Shown here piece after piece: positions 1 through 7,885 of a DNA stretch of 37,505 bases. Under the pieces are notes generated by a model. The model was not told the origin of the DNA, did not search any database, and saw only the letters and a list, made by a program, of their open reading frames with translations. Positions within the stretch are counted from its first letter, which is position 1. The number at the start of each line of letters is the position of its first letter. The stretch spans positions 1 to 37,505 of IMG/VR virus record IMGVR_UViG_3300031876_000003; one strand, written 5' to 3'. The position numbers were made by a program, and so were the translations under genes. Source of the stretch: a virus.

Positions 1-2
1 CA

Positions 3-674
3 TTTACTTTTACTTCGAGCAACTTCTACAAATATAAGAACATCATATTTACTGGTGCTGCTGCAGACGTGTTTATTGGTAACGCTGTAGAATGTATAAA
101 TTGCTCATTCTACAATACCTCCACTACTACTAGTCGGTATGCCTTTAGAGGAACAGCTGCAGGACCTCTTCTGGTACACTGTGAAATTGTTAGCACTAAC
201 GGCTTTGCTGTTTCATTTCATACCGAGGGCAATAGTAGGTGTATATGCTGCTACATACATGACTCAGTAGTAGGTATGAGGTATGGCACTGCTATAGGCT
301 GTGTCATTGACTCTTGCAGCACTGCAGGTATCCAATTAGGAACAGGCATCGCAGTACAAGTGTCAATATATGGTAACACCATATATAATTGCGGTAATGG
401 CATTGATGGAGGTACTTCCATTTTAGTTAACTTGCTTAACAACATTATTACTAATTGCACAGTTGGAGCAACTTGGACAAGTAGTGCGCCCTGGGTCTAT
501 GCAAACTACAATTGCTGGAACAATACTACTGATGTAGTGAATATAGTAAAAGGGCCAAATGATATTACGGCAGATCCTAAGCTAAATGACCCAGCAAACG
601 GTGTCTTTGCACTTGATGGCGGAAGCCCCTGTTTCGATACTGGCTTACAGATAGGAGCTGCTGTAGGATTGTAG
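3..674 (+). CDS. Beta-helix virion protein, 5'-truncated
   Basis: The reading frame is open from the first complete codon of the window, so the gene begins upstream; the GTG near base 69 is probably internal. The visible 223 residues are rich in Asn, Cys, Thr and Gly, with short beta-prone repeats such as 'IDSCSTAGIQLGTGIAVQ' and 'IYNCGNGIDGG'. This is the look of a right-handed parallel beta-helix (pectate-lyase-like coil repeats), a fold common in phage tail spikes and appendages. The C-terminal part (LNDPANGVFALDGGSPCFDTG) matches the typical end of such helices. It lies 2 nt upstream of the tail-tip gene, in the same operon. The role, host-surface binding or polysaccharide contact, is inferred from fold and position; no catalytic residues can be assigned. 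Confidence 0.7.
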   Translation, partial: FTFTSSNFYKYKNIIFTGAAADVFIGNAVECINCSFYNTSTTTSRYAFRGTAAGPLLVHCEIVSTNGFAVSFHTEGNSRCICCYIHDSVVGMRYGTAIGCVIDSCSTAGIQLGTGIAVQVSIYGNTIYNCGNGIDGGTSILVNLLNNIITNCTVGATWTSSAPWVYANYNCWNNTTDVVNIVKGPNDITADPKLNDPANGVFALDGGSPCFDTGLQIGAAVGL

Positions 675-676
675 AT

Positions 677-3250
677 ATGCTAGTAGTAGTAGGCAATAGA
701 ATAACAACTCCAACCCCAGCATCTGTCTGGTACTACAGTGACTCCGGCCAGCTTGTATGGACTTATAATACAGGGGGCAATACTTACAAATGTGCCATAG
801 ATAATGATGGTAACGTATACGTTGCTGGGGTAGCAGCTGACAATGGCGATGGAAACGGGGTTCGTAATTGTTGGAAGTTGAGTAGTAATGGTTCATATAT
901 AGTTGGCCTGAAGATAGGTGATGCGGCCGAGGCATATGATATTGTAGTAGATGCTGCATTTGTATATGCAGCAGTTTCAACTGGGGCATATCGTCTTGAT
1001 CACAACTTAGGAAACCAAACACTCATTAAGAGTTCTGGAGCAAATACTACTGAGTCTATTCAAGTAGATGTAGATGGCAATATCTACTTTGGTATAGGTG
1101 GATTTAGTTATGACTTATATAAATACAATGCTCTACTACAGGTTCAATGGGCAAAAGGAGCCGCTGGAAATAACAAACCTTTAGGTATAGAGATATTGTC
1201 TAACAAAGATGTCATTGTAGTAGCAAGCACTACCTACTCTATCCGTTACTACAAAGCAGACGGATCAAGCCCGGATATGGGTACGTGGAGCTACACCTTT
1301 GCCGGCGCTACACGTTGCGCCATTGATAGTAGTGATAATATATATGTAGTCAGAAGTGCAACTGGATTCTACGAAAGGCTGATATGTTTGAACACGTCAG
1401 GTGTTCGTCAGTGGGGTATATATACAGTAAGTGAGAATCTGCAGGACATAGTCATAGGGTGGTCGAATACTCCCTTTGTTTGTGGCGCCGTAGGTTACAA
1501 GTACACTGTTTGGTCAGCGGATATTGTTAATAAAACTCTGGTAAGTCTGTGGAAGGTAGATACAATTCTCTACGGGCTCGCTGGCAATGGTGCTAATCCG
1601 CCCCTAGCGTTTGTAGGTATAGATTACAAAGTAAATATTGGACCGCACCAGTCTGACCAGTTTGGGCTGGATTATAATGTAAATATTGGCATCGACCAGA
1701 GGGACGCTGCAGCTGACTTTTACTTTACACCGACCGGCTTTTTAATAAAGTTTGGAGCCTGGCGGAATGAATCTGCTATGTTCAAGATAACAAGAGATGA
1801 CCTCTACTATGATGGCTCAAACCCCCCTGTAACTATATCGAAGAGATCTCCAAAAGATACAATCAATAAGGTAATAGTCAAAGGAACAGACATATACAAG
1901 GACCACGGGTTCATCATCGGCATTGCCAGCGATAAGGTAGACCAGGACATAACCAATACTGTGAGAAAGCGTGTATATGATCTACTTGGATTAGTGTCTA
2001 ACGAAGCAGTGGCTAAGGCAGCTTATAGATATTTGGCAGAATCTCTATACAGATATACTAGCTACAAGTTTTCTTTGGCCTATAGGAACATGACCCTGGA
2101 GGCGGGAGATGTTGGATTACTAAGTGATGGTTTCAACATCGATAGACAGCTAATTAGGATCCTAAGCATTTCTGAGGAAGCTGACGGGAAAAGGTTAGAG
2201 ATAGAAGCGATAGAAGAAAAGAGCCATCTATACTTACTGCCTGGCCAAAACTATGTCTCTAATATCCATGATAGATATTTTTACCCGATGCCAGTTGCTC
2301 CAAACGTATACTTCACGGAGAGTAAAACCGAGCCAGTAGTACACCTTCATATCTGCCCCCAGGATAGTAATTTCAACGGATTTATAATATACTACTCCCA
2401 CGACAATGAAACATACACGTATGCCGGTAGGTGTAATTCTAATTCTCTGGATTGCAACATAGATGGAACTACATTATCTACACTACCCGAGGCAACTGCT
2501 GTAGTATATAGACCAAGTGAGTCAGTTGACGTACACCAAAATACCACCTTCTTACCCATACAGCCAGCAAACGATTTTCAATTCTTCAATAACTTATCCT
2601 TAATAAGAGTTGGTGAGGAAGCTATTGCGTTCAAGAACGTTAGCTCTATAGGCCCTGATTATCGGTTAGGAACACTAATAAGGGGGCTGTTTAATACTTC
2701 TCCAGTATCTCATTCAGCAGGCTCGGTCTGGCATACATTAAAAATTGATTTTGATTTTCGATACAACATAGAAGATATTGGTAAAACTATTTACTTCAAG
2801 GTCCTCCCATTCTATGGAACAAAGATGATACAGCTTGAGGACGCCACCCCTGTTACCCATCAGATAGGGGGATTTACTAAACCTGCCCCTGCATCATTAA
2901 CAAGAATTACTGAGTATCCCGGCTTTGAAGTGTATAGTACAGCTGACTTTGACTTGTCCGTCAATTTAGCTGGCAAGGAGCAAGGCTTCAATATTGGGGG
3001 ATTTGATGTGGCCCTGTGGGGTAGTTATACCAGAGACCCTTCGGTGTCCTCAATGGAGCTAAGAGTAGAAAAGCCCAATGGAGATTTATTATATTTAGAA
3101 TCAGAGTCGATTGATGGATCTATAGTAGATGAGTTTACTAAGACTGTTACGGCTGCAATGCGGGCTGGTCAAGATCCAGTAGTAGTGTTCCTAACCCCTG
3201 GAGCAATAGTATTGGCAGATAGACGGAAAATAAGCGCTGATCAATTATAG
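677..3250 (+). CDS. Tail-tip / baseplate protein with beta-propeller N-terminus
   Basis: An 857-residue structural protein. Residues about 1-310 carry repeats of the type 'DNDGNVYVAG', 'DVDGNIYFGIGG' and 'DSSDNIYVVRS' separated by Trp/Tyr-rich strands, the pattern of a PQQ/SBBP-like beta-propeller. From about residue 360 the sequence looks like the phage tail-tip family (lambda gpJ / GTA tail component type): a 'KVIVKGTDIYKDHG' strand, 'TLEAGDVGLLSDGF', 'ILSISEEADGKRLEIEAIEE', then fibronectin-like strands ending in 'IRVGEEAIAFKNV' and 'LIRGLFNT'. It should sit at the distal tail end and help recognise the host. It starts 2 nt after the beta-helix gene with only a weak TAGGA upstream, suggesting translational coupling. 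The propeller fused to the tail-tip core is the odd element. Confidence 0.72.
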   Translation: MLVVVGNRITTPTPASVWYYSDSGQLVWTYNTGGNTYKCAIDNDGNVYVAGVAADNGDGNGVRNCWKLSSNGSYIVGLKIGDAAEAYDIVVDAAFVYAAVSTGAYRLDHNLGNQTLIKSSGANTTESIQVDVDGNIYFGIGGFSYDLYKYNALLQVQWAKGAAGNNKPLGIEILSNKDVIVVASTTYSIRYYKADGSSPDMGTWSYTFAGATRCAIDSSDNIYVVRSATGFYERLICLNTSGVRQWGIYTVSENLQDIVIGWSNTPFVCGAVGYKYTVWSADIVNKTLVSLWKVDTILYGLAGNGANPPLAFVGIDYKVNIGPHQSDQFGLDYNVNIGIDQRDAAADFYFTPTGFLIKFGAWRNESAMFKITRDDLYYDGSNPPVTISKRSPKDTINKVIVKGTDIYKDHGFIIGIASDKVDQDITNTVRKRVYDLLGLVSNEAVAKAAYRYLAESLYRYTSYKFSLAYRNMTLEAGDVGLLSDGFNIDRQLIRILSISEEADGKRLEIEAIEEKSHLYLLPGQNYVSNIHDRYFYPMPVAPNVYFTESKTEPVVHLHICPQDSNFNGFIIYYSHDNETYTYAGRCNSNSLDCNIDGTTLSTLPEATAVVYRPSESVDVHQNTTFLPIQPANDFQFFNNLSLIRVGEEAIAFKNVSSIGPDYRLGTLIRGLFNTSPVSHSAGSVWHTLKIDFDFRYNIEDIGKTIYFKVLPFYGTKMIQLEDATPVTHQIGGFTKPAPASLTRITEYPGFEVYSTADFDLSVNLAGKEQGFNIGGFDVALWGSYTRDPSVSSMELRVEKPNGDLLYLESESIDGSIVDEFTKTVTAAMRAGQDPVVVFLTPGAIVLADRRKISADQL

Positions 3251-3259
3251 GAGCTGACT

Positions 3260-5014
3260 ATGACTATATCATATACCAGTGAAGGCAAGTTTCCCCTTCT
3301 AGACACCGGGGCGAGCAACTGGGGTGCAGTAATCAACGGAGTATTAGAGCAGTTAGACAAGGGCATTGAACTGTCCTTTATTGCTGGAGAGAATCTATTA
3401 CAATATGACACTGTGTATATATTCAGCGCCAATATTGTTAAGAAGGCATACGCTGGTGGAGCAGGCACCAAACCTGCAATAGGATTAGCGCTTAGCGCTG
3501 CAGTTAGCAGTGCCCCAGTTAAAGTAAGAGTGTGGGGCTGGGTAGATTATGATGACACTGCCTTTGGCGATCTCGGGGCTTCTGCAGGGAATACTATCTA
3601 CCTTGCTAATATAGCTGGTAAGCTGACTATTACACCCTATACTGACTACCCACAAGTAGTTGGTATAGCTAAGACAGCAACGGTATCACACATCACGCGT
3701 ATTTGTCTAAATCCAGTTACCCACGTGCATCAGTTAGTGGACAAAACAAGTAGCCCGACATTTGCTGGTCTTACACTAACTGGCTTCTCTGGTGTGATTA
3801 AAGCTACTGCTGGAGTTCTAGCAGGTAATGCGGTACATGGGGATCTTGGGGGTATTACAGCTGACCAGCATCATGCTCAAGTACATGGGTTAGTGTCGGC
3901 TAATCATACTGTATCCGGTCTAACTATCGGACATGTTTTACGTGCTACTGCTGCAGACGCCTTTGGTTTTGGGACAGTTACTTCTGCCGTAGTAAGTGAT
4001 TTTAATGAGGCTGCTCAGGATGCAGTTGGAGGAATTCTAACAGACTCAAGCTCAATAGATTTCACCTATGATGACAATGCTAATACTATTACTGCTGTTG
4101 TATTGCCCGGGGGTGTTGACCATAATTCTTTACAAAATTTTGTGGCCAATAAACACATAGACCATAGTGGGGTATCAATTTCTGCAGGAACAGGACTAGC
4201 AGGGGGTGGAGATATAACATCATCCAGAACTCTTTCATTATCTCATCTTGGCATTGAATCTCTCGCCGATCCTAATGCTGATAGGATATTATTCTGGGAT
4301 GATTCCGAGACTGCAAGTAAATGGCTTCTCTGTGGTGATTCGGTATCTATCTCTGGAACTACATTAGATACAGTACAAGATATAAGAGCTTCCGCTTCTC
4401 CAACATTTGCTGGATTAACTCTTACTGGATTAACAACGGGCCAAATTTTGATGGGGGTGGCAGGAGTAATAACAGGTTATTCTAACCTATCCTGGAATCA
4501 GGGGGAGGAGCGGTTAGTAATTAAATCGACAGCTGCGACATGGGTTCGTACTCTTTCTATCTATAATGCTACAGCAAATAGTTGTCCTTATTTACAAATT
4601 GGTTGGAGTGATGCCTCTACTGGCTTAACAGTAGGCTATGTTGTTCCCAATCCCGCTGGAGCAAATTATGGATGGATTAGTCATTCAGGGTTGGACCCAA
4701 CTTCTCAAGGAATGATAGTTCATAATTCCGGCAGATTTGGCATTTGGACAAACAACCCTGGAGCATTATTACACATCGACCAAAGCTCAGCAACAGGTGC
4801 AATTCCAGTTTTAACAGTTGACCAAGCCGACGTAAGTGAGGAATTCATACGATACATAGGTACATCAGCTAATGGAGTGCTTACCCAGTCACTAGTTGAG
4901 GCAGCCGATGTTTCAACAGCAACGCTGGTCGGCTATAAGAAAATCTATGTTGTAGATGATGGGGATCAGATTACAGACGGTCCGTACTTTGTACCTTTTT
5001 ATACTTTAGCATAG
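3260..5014 (+). CDS. Tail fibre-like structural protein
   Basis: A 584-residue protein preceded by a clear AGGAG 6 nt before the ATG. The N-terminus (to about residue 150) resembles phage appendage attachment domains, with 'GVLEQLDKGIELSF' and a following beta-rich module. The rest contains imperfect repeats built on 'SPTFAGLTLTG' (near residues 165 and 378), each followed by a Gly/Ala-rich 'GVL/GVI' segment, typical of trimeric phage fibres. The C-terminal part (about 400-584) has 'NLSWNQGEERLVIKS' and 'GRFGIWTNNPGALLHID', the signature of a fibre distal domain seen before intramolecular chaperone regions. I see no chaperone cleavage motif. Location, directly after the tail-tip gene, supports a receptor-binding or side-fibre role; the receptor is unknown. 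Confidence 0.68.
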   Translation: MTISYTSEGKFPLLDTGASNWGAVINGVLEQLDKGIELSFIAGENLLQYDTVYIFSANIVKKAYAGGAGTKPAIGLALSAAVSSAPVKVRVWGWVDYDDTAFGDLGASAGNTIYLANIAGKLTITPYTDYPQVVGIAKTATVSHITRICLNPVTHVHQLVDKTSSPTFAGLTLTGFSGVIKATAGVLAGNAVHGDLGGITADQHHAQVHGLVSANHTVSGLTIGHVLRATAADAFGFGTVTSAVVSDFNEAAQDAVGGILTDSSSIDFTYDDNANTITAVVLPGGVDHNSLQNFVANKHIDHSGVSISAGTGLAGGGDITSSRTLSLSHLGIESLADPNADRILFWDDSETASKWLLCGDSVSISGTTLDTVQDIRASASPTFAGLTLTGLTTGQILMGVAGVITGYSNLSWNQGEERLVIKSTAATWVRTLSIYNATANSCPYLQIGWSDASTGLTVGYVVPNPAGANYGWISHSGLDPTSQGMIVHNSGRFGIWTNNPGALLHIDQSSATGAIPVLTVDQADVSEEFIRYIGTSANGVLTQSLVEAADVSTATLVGYKKIYVVDDGDQITDGPYFVPFYTLA

Positions 5015-5023
5015 GAGGTTACT

Positions 5024-5212
5024 ATGAATGTGTATCAGAAACTGATTCAGATGAATCACGACTACCATATATTGGTTGAAGAAGTACTACAGCTAGAAGT
5101 AGGTGAAGTAGAGCAACGTGTAAAAGTAAAAACTGAATTCTCTGCACGTGCTGCGGATGTTATGCAGTCAATGACTCGAGCCAACAATATTTTGAAACCT
5201 TATTTTCAGTAG
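5024..5212 (+). CDS. Small helical protein after tail fibre
   Basis: A 62-residue protein with a strong ribosome site (AGGAGG, 6 nt before ATG), 9 nt after the fibre gene. It is predicted to be mostly helical and rich in Glu, Gln and Val (for example 'DYHILVEEVLQLEVGEVEQR'). It has no signal peptide, no membrane segment and no cysteines. I do not recognise the family. Its position between a fibre gene and a lipoprotein gene suggests a late function, such as a fibre-assembly chaperone or a small lysis or exclusion accessory, but nothing in the sequence decides this. The strong Shine-Dalgarno and lack of competing frames make it a credible gene. Confidence 0.55.
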   Translation: MNVYQKLIQMNHDYHILVEEVLQLEVGEVEQRVKVKTEFSARAADVMQSMTRANNILKPYFQ

Positions 5213-5223
5213 GAGCAACACAC

Positions 5224-5718
5224 ATGAGAACTAAGCTGTTAAGTTACGTAATGTTAGCCCTGGGCCTTCTGTGTATGACAATACTGGGCTGCAGAACCTT
5301 GATAGATAGTCTAACACCGGTGATAATACCAGAACAAGCCCTCCAATATGTAGGTCGTTCTAATGGTTGGACTTCCTTGAGAGATGCACGTGACATTAGA
5401 ACTAATATTCTCATCACACATAGAGATAAACAACTAGAGCTAATCCGTAATGTAGAAGACGATAAATATGCCTACGAGGACGCTCTCCAACTAGTAGAGT
5501 ACAATATCAGGGAGGCAGAGGAGCTGCAGGCACTAGTTATAGGTAGCTCCGAGCAGCCCTTTTCGATACTGGGTATATTAGCTGGGGCCTTTCCCGGACT
5601 AGCTATCGGATCACTGTTACTAAAGCGGCCGCAGGACTATACTAAGGACCAAGTAGAAGCTATAGTAGCTAAGAGGTTAGCCGGGGCATACAACCAGGTC
5701 AACAGCAAGCCCGTTTAG
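5224..5718 (+). CDS. Lipoprotein with C-terminal hydrophobic segment
   Basis: A 164-residue protein. The N-terminus has two basic residues, a hydrophobic stretch and a lipobox 'TILGC' with Cys23, so it should be exported and lipidated by Lgt/LspA. The mature part is charged and helical (about residues 45-110, likely a short coiled coil), followed by a Gly/Ala-rich hydrophobic segment near 118-140 ('ILGILAGAFPGLAIG'), possibly membrane-inserting. It is the last gene of the rightward tail operon, followed by a terminator. Phage lipoproteins at this place can be outer-membrane spanins or superinfection-exclusion factors. No endolysin or holin accompanies it here, so the choice is open. SD: AGGAG about 8 nt before ATG. 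Confidence 0.55.
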   Translation: MRTKLLSYVMLALGLLCMTILGCRTLIDSLTPVIIPEQALQYVGRSNGWTSLRDARDIRTNILITHRDKQLELIRNVEDDKYAYEDALQLVEYNIREAEELQALVIGSSEQPFSILGILAGAFPGLAIGSLLLKRPQDYTKDQVEAIVAKRLAGAYNQVNSKPV

Positions 5719-5762
5719 GATTACAAATAAAGCACGGCGTTGGCCGTAAGAGGCGCCCAATA

Positions 5763-5797
5763 GAACCTACCTATGGTAACCATGGGTGGGTTCTTTT
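5763..5797 (+). terminator. Rho-independent terminator of the tail operon
   Basis: Bases 5763-5793 form a near-perfect inverted repeat: a stem of 12 or more pairs starting GAACC/GGTTC and including two G-U pairs, with a loop around GGTAACC, followed directly by TTTT. It lies 45 nt after the lipoprotein stop, between converging transcription units, and would stop rightward late transcripts. Confidence 0.8.
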
Positions 5798-5803
5798 AAG
5801 CTC

Positions 5804-5835
5804 AAAAAAGGAGCCAGGTAGGCCTCTTGCCTACC
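5804..5835 (-). terminator. Rho-independent terminator of the leftward operon
   Basis: On the minus strand a 7-bp perfect stem (GGTAGGC, pairing 5817-5823 with 5829-5835) with a 5-nt loop is followed 7 nt later by six U residues (A-run at 5804-5809 on the plus strand). It lies about 40 nt after the last leftward gene. The small gap between stem and U-run makes it weaker than its rightward partner. Confidence 0.55.
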
Positions 5836-5874
5836 CCAGCCACTGGAGAGAAGGAGTGGTAAAAACTACATATG

Positions 5875-6237
5875 CTATCTATCCTTAGATTGCCCCTTTA
5901 ATCCACCTCTGATGCCAAGTCGTCTTAGCTGTGCTCGAATCTTACGAGCTTGACATGGATCTTTAGCTGACCTAAGCTGACTAATTAGGTCCTGGGTCTT
6001 CCCGGGTGGAAGTGAATAGTTAATACTGCCTCGGTCTGGGGTAGTAATAGGCTCACTTAGATCTTTCTTGATTGGAACCCTAAGTATTGCAGCCATCTGA
6101 CTGCCTATCTTAATAGCCTCCCTCGAAGAGTCAAAGGCAAAAGCTAAATATGATTTACCCTCCTCGTTTATACGATAGATTCCTGCTTCATCTCCCAGTG
6201 TAATTTTGACTAAAAGCTTTTTGCAACCTTTTATCAT
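5875..6237 (-). CDS. Unknown protein with C-terminal LRRLGIRGG motif
   Basis: A 120-residue protein, last gene of the leftward operon, with SD TAGGAG 8 nt before the ATG. The N-terminal 60 residues look alpha/beta ('SYLAFAFDSSREAIKIGSQM'). The C-terminal 35 residues are basic and helical and end in 'IRAQLRRLGIRGGLKGQ'. The same motif, including the preceding 'DP...RKIR', recurs in the neighbour at 6331-7176 and in the TS-fold protein at 10499-11359. It is likely a small nucleic-acid or protein docking module. I do not recognise the family and assign no function. Confidence 0.55.
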   Translation of the reverse strand: MIKGCKKLLVKITLGDEAGIYRINEEGKSYLAFAFDSSREAIKIGSQMAAILRVPIKKDLSEPITTPDRGSINYSLPPGKTQDLISQLRSAKDPCQARKIRAQLRRLGIRGGLKGQSKDR

Positions 6238-6251
6238 GTATGCTCTCCTAA

Positions 6252-6257
6252 ATTATA
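6252..6257 (-). promoter_or_regulatory. Possible -10 element before the last leftward gene
   Basis: A perfect minus-strand TATAAT lies 14 nt before the start codon at 6237, with only a poor -35 (TTAGAA, 16-nt spacer). It sits between the tRNA-like hairpin and the gene, so it could reinitiate transcription there. Weak evidence. Confidence 0.3.
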
Positions 6258-6279
6258 GTCTCTACTTATAAACTTCTAA

Positions 6280-6321
6280 GGCCGCCTGCGGGAGTCGAAC
6301 CCGCAGATGCCACTGGCGGCC
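6280..6321 (-). ncRNA. tRNA-like minihelix (acceptor stem plus T-arm)
   Basis: Read on the minus strand: a 7-nt arm GGCCGCC (6321-6315), a 9-nt linker (6314-6306), then a T-arm consisting of a T-A pair plus stem GCGGG/CCCGC around the canonical loop TTCGACT (6305-6287), followed at once by GGCGGCC (6286-6280), which pairs perfectly with the first arm. This is the coaxial acceptor and T-arm half of a tRNA without D- and anticodon arms and without encoded CCA. It lies in the gap between two leftward genes. It could be a tRNA remnant, a 3'-end processing or stabilising element, a tRNA mimic, or an attachment-site relic. The pairing is seen; the function is not known. Confidence 0.5.
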
Positions 6322-6330
6322 GGAGCAGCA

Positions 6331-7176
6331 CTAATCTTCGTTAAGCTCTTCACTATCGAGATCCTCATCTACATCGTCGATGTCCTCTAGTCTCGAAGTT
6401 TTAGCTGGTTTCTGGGAACTAGGCCTGCCCTGAGAGGTCTTGCCCTTCTTCTTAGGCTGTTCATCATTCTTGGTAGTCTTCTTGGCAAATGTCTTGGGCT
6501 GATTCAGCCCCCCTACATGCCCCAGCTCCCGAAGCGCCTTGCGAATCTTTCGCTTCTCGGCTGGATCGGTAGATTTCTTCAGCTGCTTAAGTAGCTTCTC
6601 AATTTGCTCTTTCTTTTCTACTTTACTCATTGTACTCTCACTTTCTTGATGGACCTCGGGTTGATTTGCTATAGGACTCTGAGGAGGCCTAGCTCGGAGC
6701 CCTAATATTTTATGGTATATTGCTAGCTCTTCAGATCTAGCATACTTGAGCAACCTGTCACTTTCTTGCCATATTTCCAGATACCTACTAGCGTTATCCA
6801 CATAGCCTGGTATTGACTCTATATAATATATAATAGATCTCGTTGCCGTGTAGATCCTATAGCCCAGGTCCTTAATAACTCGGCGACCCAACCAGAAGTT
6901 GTCAACGGCCTGGCCTAACTCCTTCTGGGCCTGGGCTACGGGCTTCTTGAACTCCCTGGGTATGCTAACCTTGCCATAGGAGTGACGTAGTTTACTAAGA
7001 TGACCCCTCGAAGTTATGATATTTGAATCTACCCTAATCTGAGTAAGCTGATTTACTAACATATCTAGCTGTGCTATTGTGTCGCATATCTCTTTGAGCC
7101 TGGGCTCTACATCGTTCATAATACTATGACAGTTGACCGTCACAGTTTCGAGGTCTAGCTCAGAACTCTTGCTCAT
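6331..7176 (-). CDS. Unknown helical protein with basic LGHVGG module and acidic tail
   Basis: A 281-residue protein. Residues 1-170 are predicted helical. A linker rich in Pro, Gln and Ser follows, then from residue about 181 a basic module 'KKEQIEKLLKQLKK', 'DPAEKRKIRKALRELGHVGG', a Lys-rich stretch, and a very acidic last 20 residues (Asp/Glu repeats). The basic module recurs in the 120-residue neighbour and in the TS-fold protein at 10499. An internal ATG at about residue 180 follows GAGAG, so a short C-terminal product is conceivable. The start overlaps the stop of the upstream gene (ATGA). Lys-rich plus acidic-tail architecture suggests nucleic-acid binding. Family not recognised. Confidence 0.55.
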   Translation of the reverse strand: MSKSSELDLETVTVNCHSIMNDVEPRLKEICDTIAQLDMLVNQLTQIRVDSNIITSRGHLSKLRHSYGKVSIPREFKKPVAQAQKELGQAVDNFWLGRRVIKDLGYRIYTATRSIIYYIESIPGYVDNASRYLEIWQESDRLLKYARSEELAIYHKILGLRARPPQSPIANQPEVHQESESTMSKVEKKEQIEKLLKQLKKSTDPAEKRKIRKALRELGHVGGLNQPKTFAKKTTKNDEQPKKKGKTSQGRPSSQKPAKTSRLEDIDDVDEDLDSEELNED

Positions 7177-7358
7177 TCTTCACCCCCTATCCCCACCAAT
7201 CTTTCTATTAGAGCCTCTTTCCTACAAAGCTCTCGAAGTGCTGCGAGTTGTATGCATAGGTCCTTATTACTATATTTACCTTGAAGTAAAGCCTCACTGA
7301 TGACGACTATGCCCTCCTTGACCTCCCACAGCTTCATTTTACTAGTTAACTCTGGCAC
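7173..7358 (-). CDS. Small protein of unknown function
   Basis: A 61-residue protein starting with GTG, preceded by AGAAGG at 6 nt. It overlaps the upstream gene by 13 nt and the downstream gene by 4 nt (ATGA), the tight packing typical of this operon. The sequence is helical with two Cys ('DLCIQLAALRELCRKEALIE'). There is no membrane segment. I do not recognise the family. An alternative ATG at residue 8 lacks a comparable ribosome site. Confidence 0.5.
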   Translation of the reverse strand: MPELTSKMKLWEVKEGIVVISEALLQGKYSNKDLCIQLAALRELCRKEALIERLVGIGGEE

Positions 7359-7540
7359 TGCGAACCTTCTCCCCTAGCCCTGTTAGAAAACTCAGCCATC
7401 CTTTCATAAGGCTTGAATTCTTGGCAACTCTTACAAGCCTTCTTGTCCTCCGGAAACTTCTTACCTCTCGGGCAGCTAAGTAAGTTGCCATATCCTAAGT
7501 TAGACCACTGTGCTTTTTGACATTCTAGATAGTGTTGCAT
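7346..7540 (-). CDS. Small Cys-rich protein, possible zinc binding
   Basis: A 64-residue protein starting at the ATG at 7540, chosen because AAAGGAG lies 6 nt upstream; the frame is open 20 codons further up but without a ribosome site. Cysteines occur as 'YLECQ', 'LLSCPRGKKF', 'KKACKSCQEF' and near the C-terminus ('SQCQS'). The pattern C-x(n)-C...CxxC could form one zinc site, as in many small phage zinc-ribbon proteins. Its role is unknown. It follows a short membrane peptide gene and overlaps the next start. Confidence 0.5.
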   Translation of the reverse strand: MQHYLECQKAQWSNLGYGNLLSCPRGKKFPEDKKACKSCQEFKPYERMAEFSNRARGEGSQCQS

Positions 7541-7551
7541 TGTTTGCTCCT

Positions 7552-7653
7552 TTAACAAAGTGCTATATATGCAAGAATGGTTAGTACTACTAACTCCCAC
7601 TCGATGCCTATTAGATTACATAGTCTTTTGAATATTTGTTGGTTCTGTGCCAT
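7552..7653 (-). CDS. Small membrane peptide (33 aa)
   Basis: Reads MAQNQQIFKRLCNLIGIEWE, then a hydrophobic segment LVVLTILAYIALC and stop. It is a single-pass peptide with a polar, positively charged N-terminus. It sits exactly between the stop at 7675 and the ribosome site of the next gene, whose AGGAG follows its TAA, so it fits the operon spacing. Upstream there is a G-rich AAAGGGG about 12 nt before ATG, longer than ideal. Small membrane peptides are common in phage early operons; function unknown. Confidence 0.4.
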   Translation of the reverse strand: MAQNQQIFKRLCNLIGIEWELVVLTILAYIALC

Positions 7654-7674
7654 ATACCACTACCCCTTTCTGGT

Positions 7675-7866
7675 TTATTGAAGCTCCCTGACCTCTACTG
7701 CTACTACTCGAACGTCTTTGTCCATGATACATACTGATGCTTGAGCCATTGACTCCTCAAGTATCTCTGCGTCCCTCAAAGAATTACTAAAGCAGGGTAA
7801 CCCTCTACTATAGCCTATGAAGTATTTAGCACCTCTCTTAATTATATAGCGCTTTGAAGCTTTCAT
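7675..7866 (-). CDS. Small protein of unknown function
   Basis: A 63-residue protein. The start at 7866 is chosen because GGGAG lies 9 nt upstream and because it avoids overlap with the preceding Cys-repeat gene; the frame is open 17 codons further up. The sequence is mixed alpha/beta: a basic strand 'RYIIKRGAKYFIGYSRG', then 'FSNSLRDAEILEESM' and a terminal beta pair. The layout (short strands, 'ya.f.s...Ae.l' helix) resembles small phage proteins that pass on display-type residues, but I cannot name the family. Confidence 0.5.
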   Translation of the reverse strand: MKASKRYIIKRGAKYFIGYSRGLPCFSNSLRDAEILEESMAQASVCIMDKDVRVVAVEVRELQ

Positions 7867-7885
7867 TTTAATTACTCCCACTAAA

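Noticed and set aside
5224-5718. Assigning the lipoprotein as a spanin (Rz1)
   Set aside because: It is too long for Rz1, not Pro-rich, and has no overlapping inner-membrane spanin, holin or endolysin beside it.
6270-6360. A complete tRNA gene
   Set aside because: The T-arm and acceptor stem are excellent, but no D-arm or anticodon arm can be placed, and the 5' acceptor arm is only 9 nt from the T-arm.
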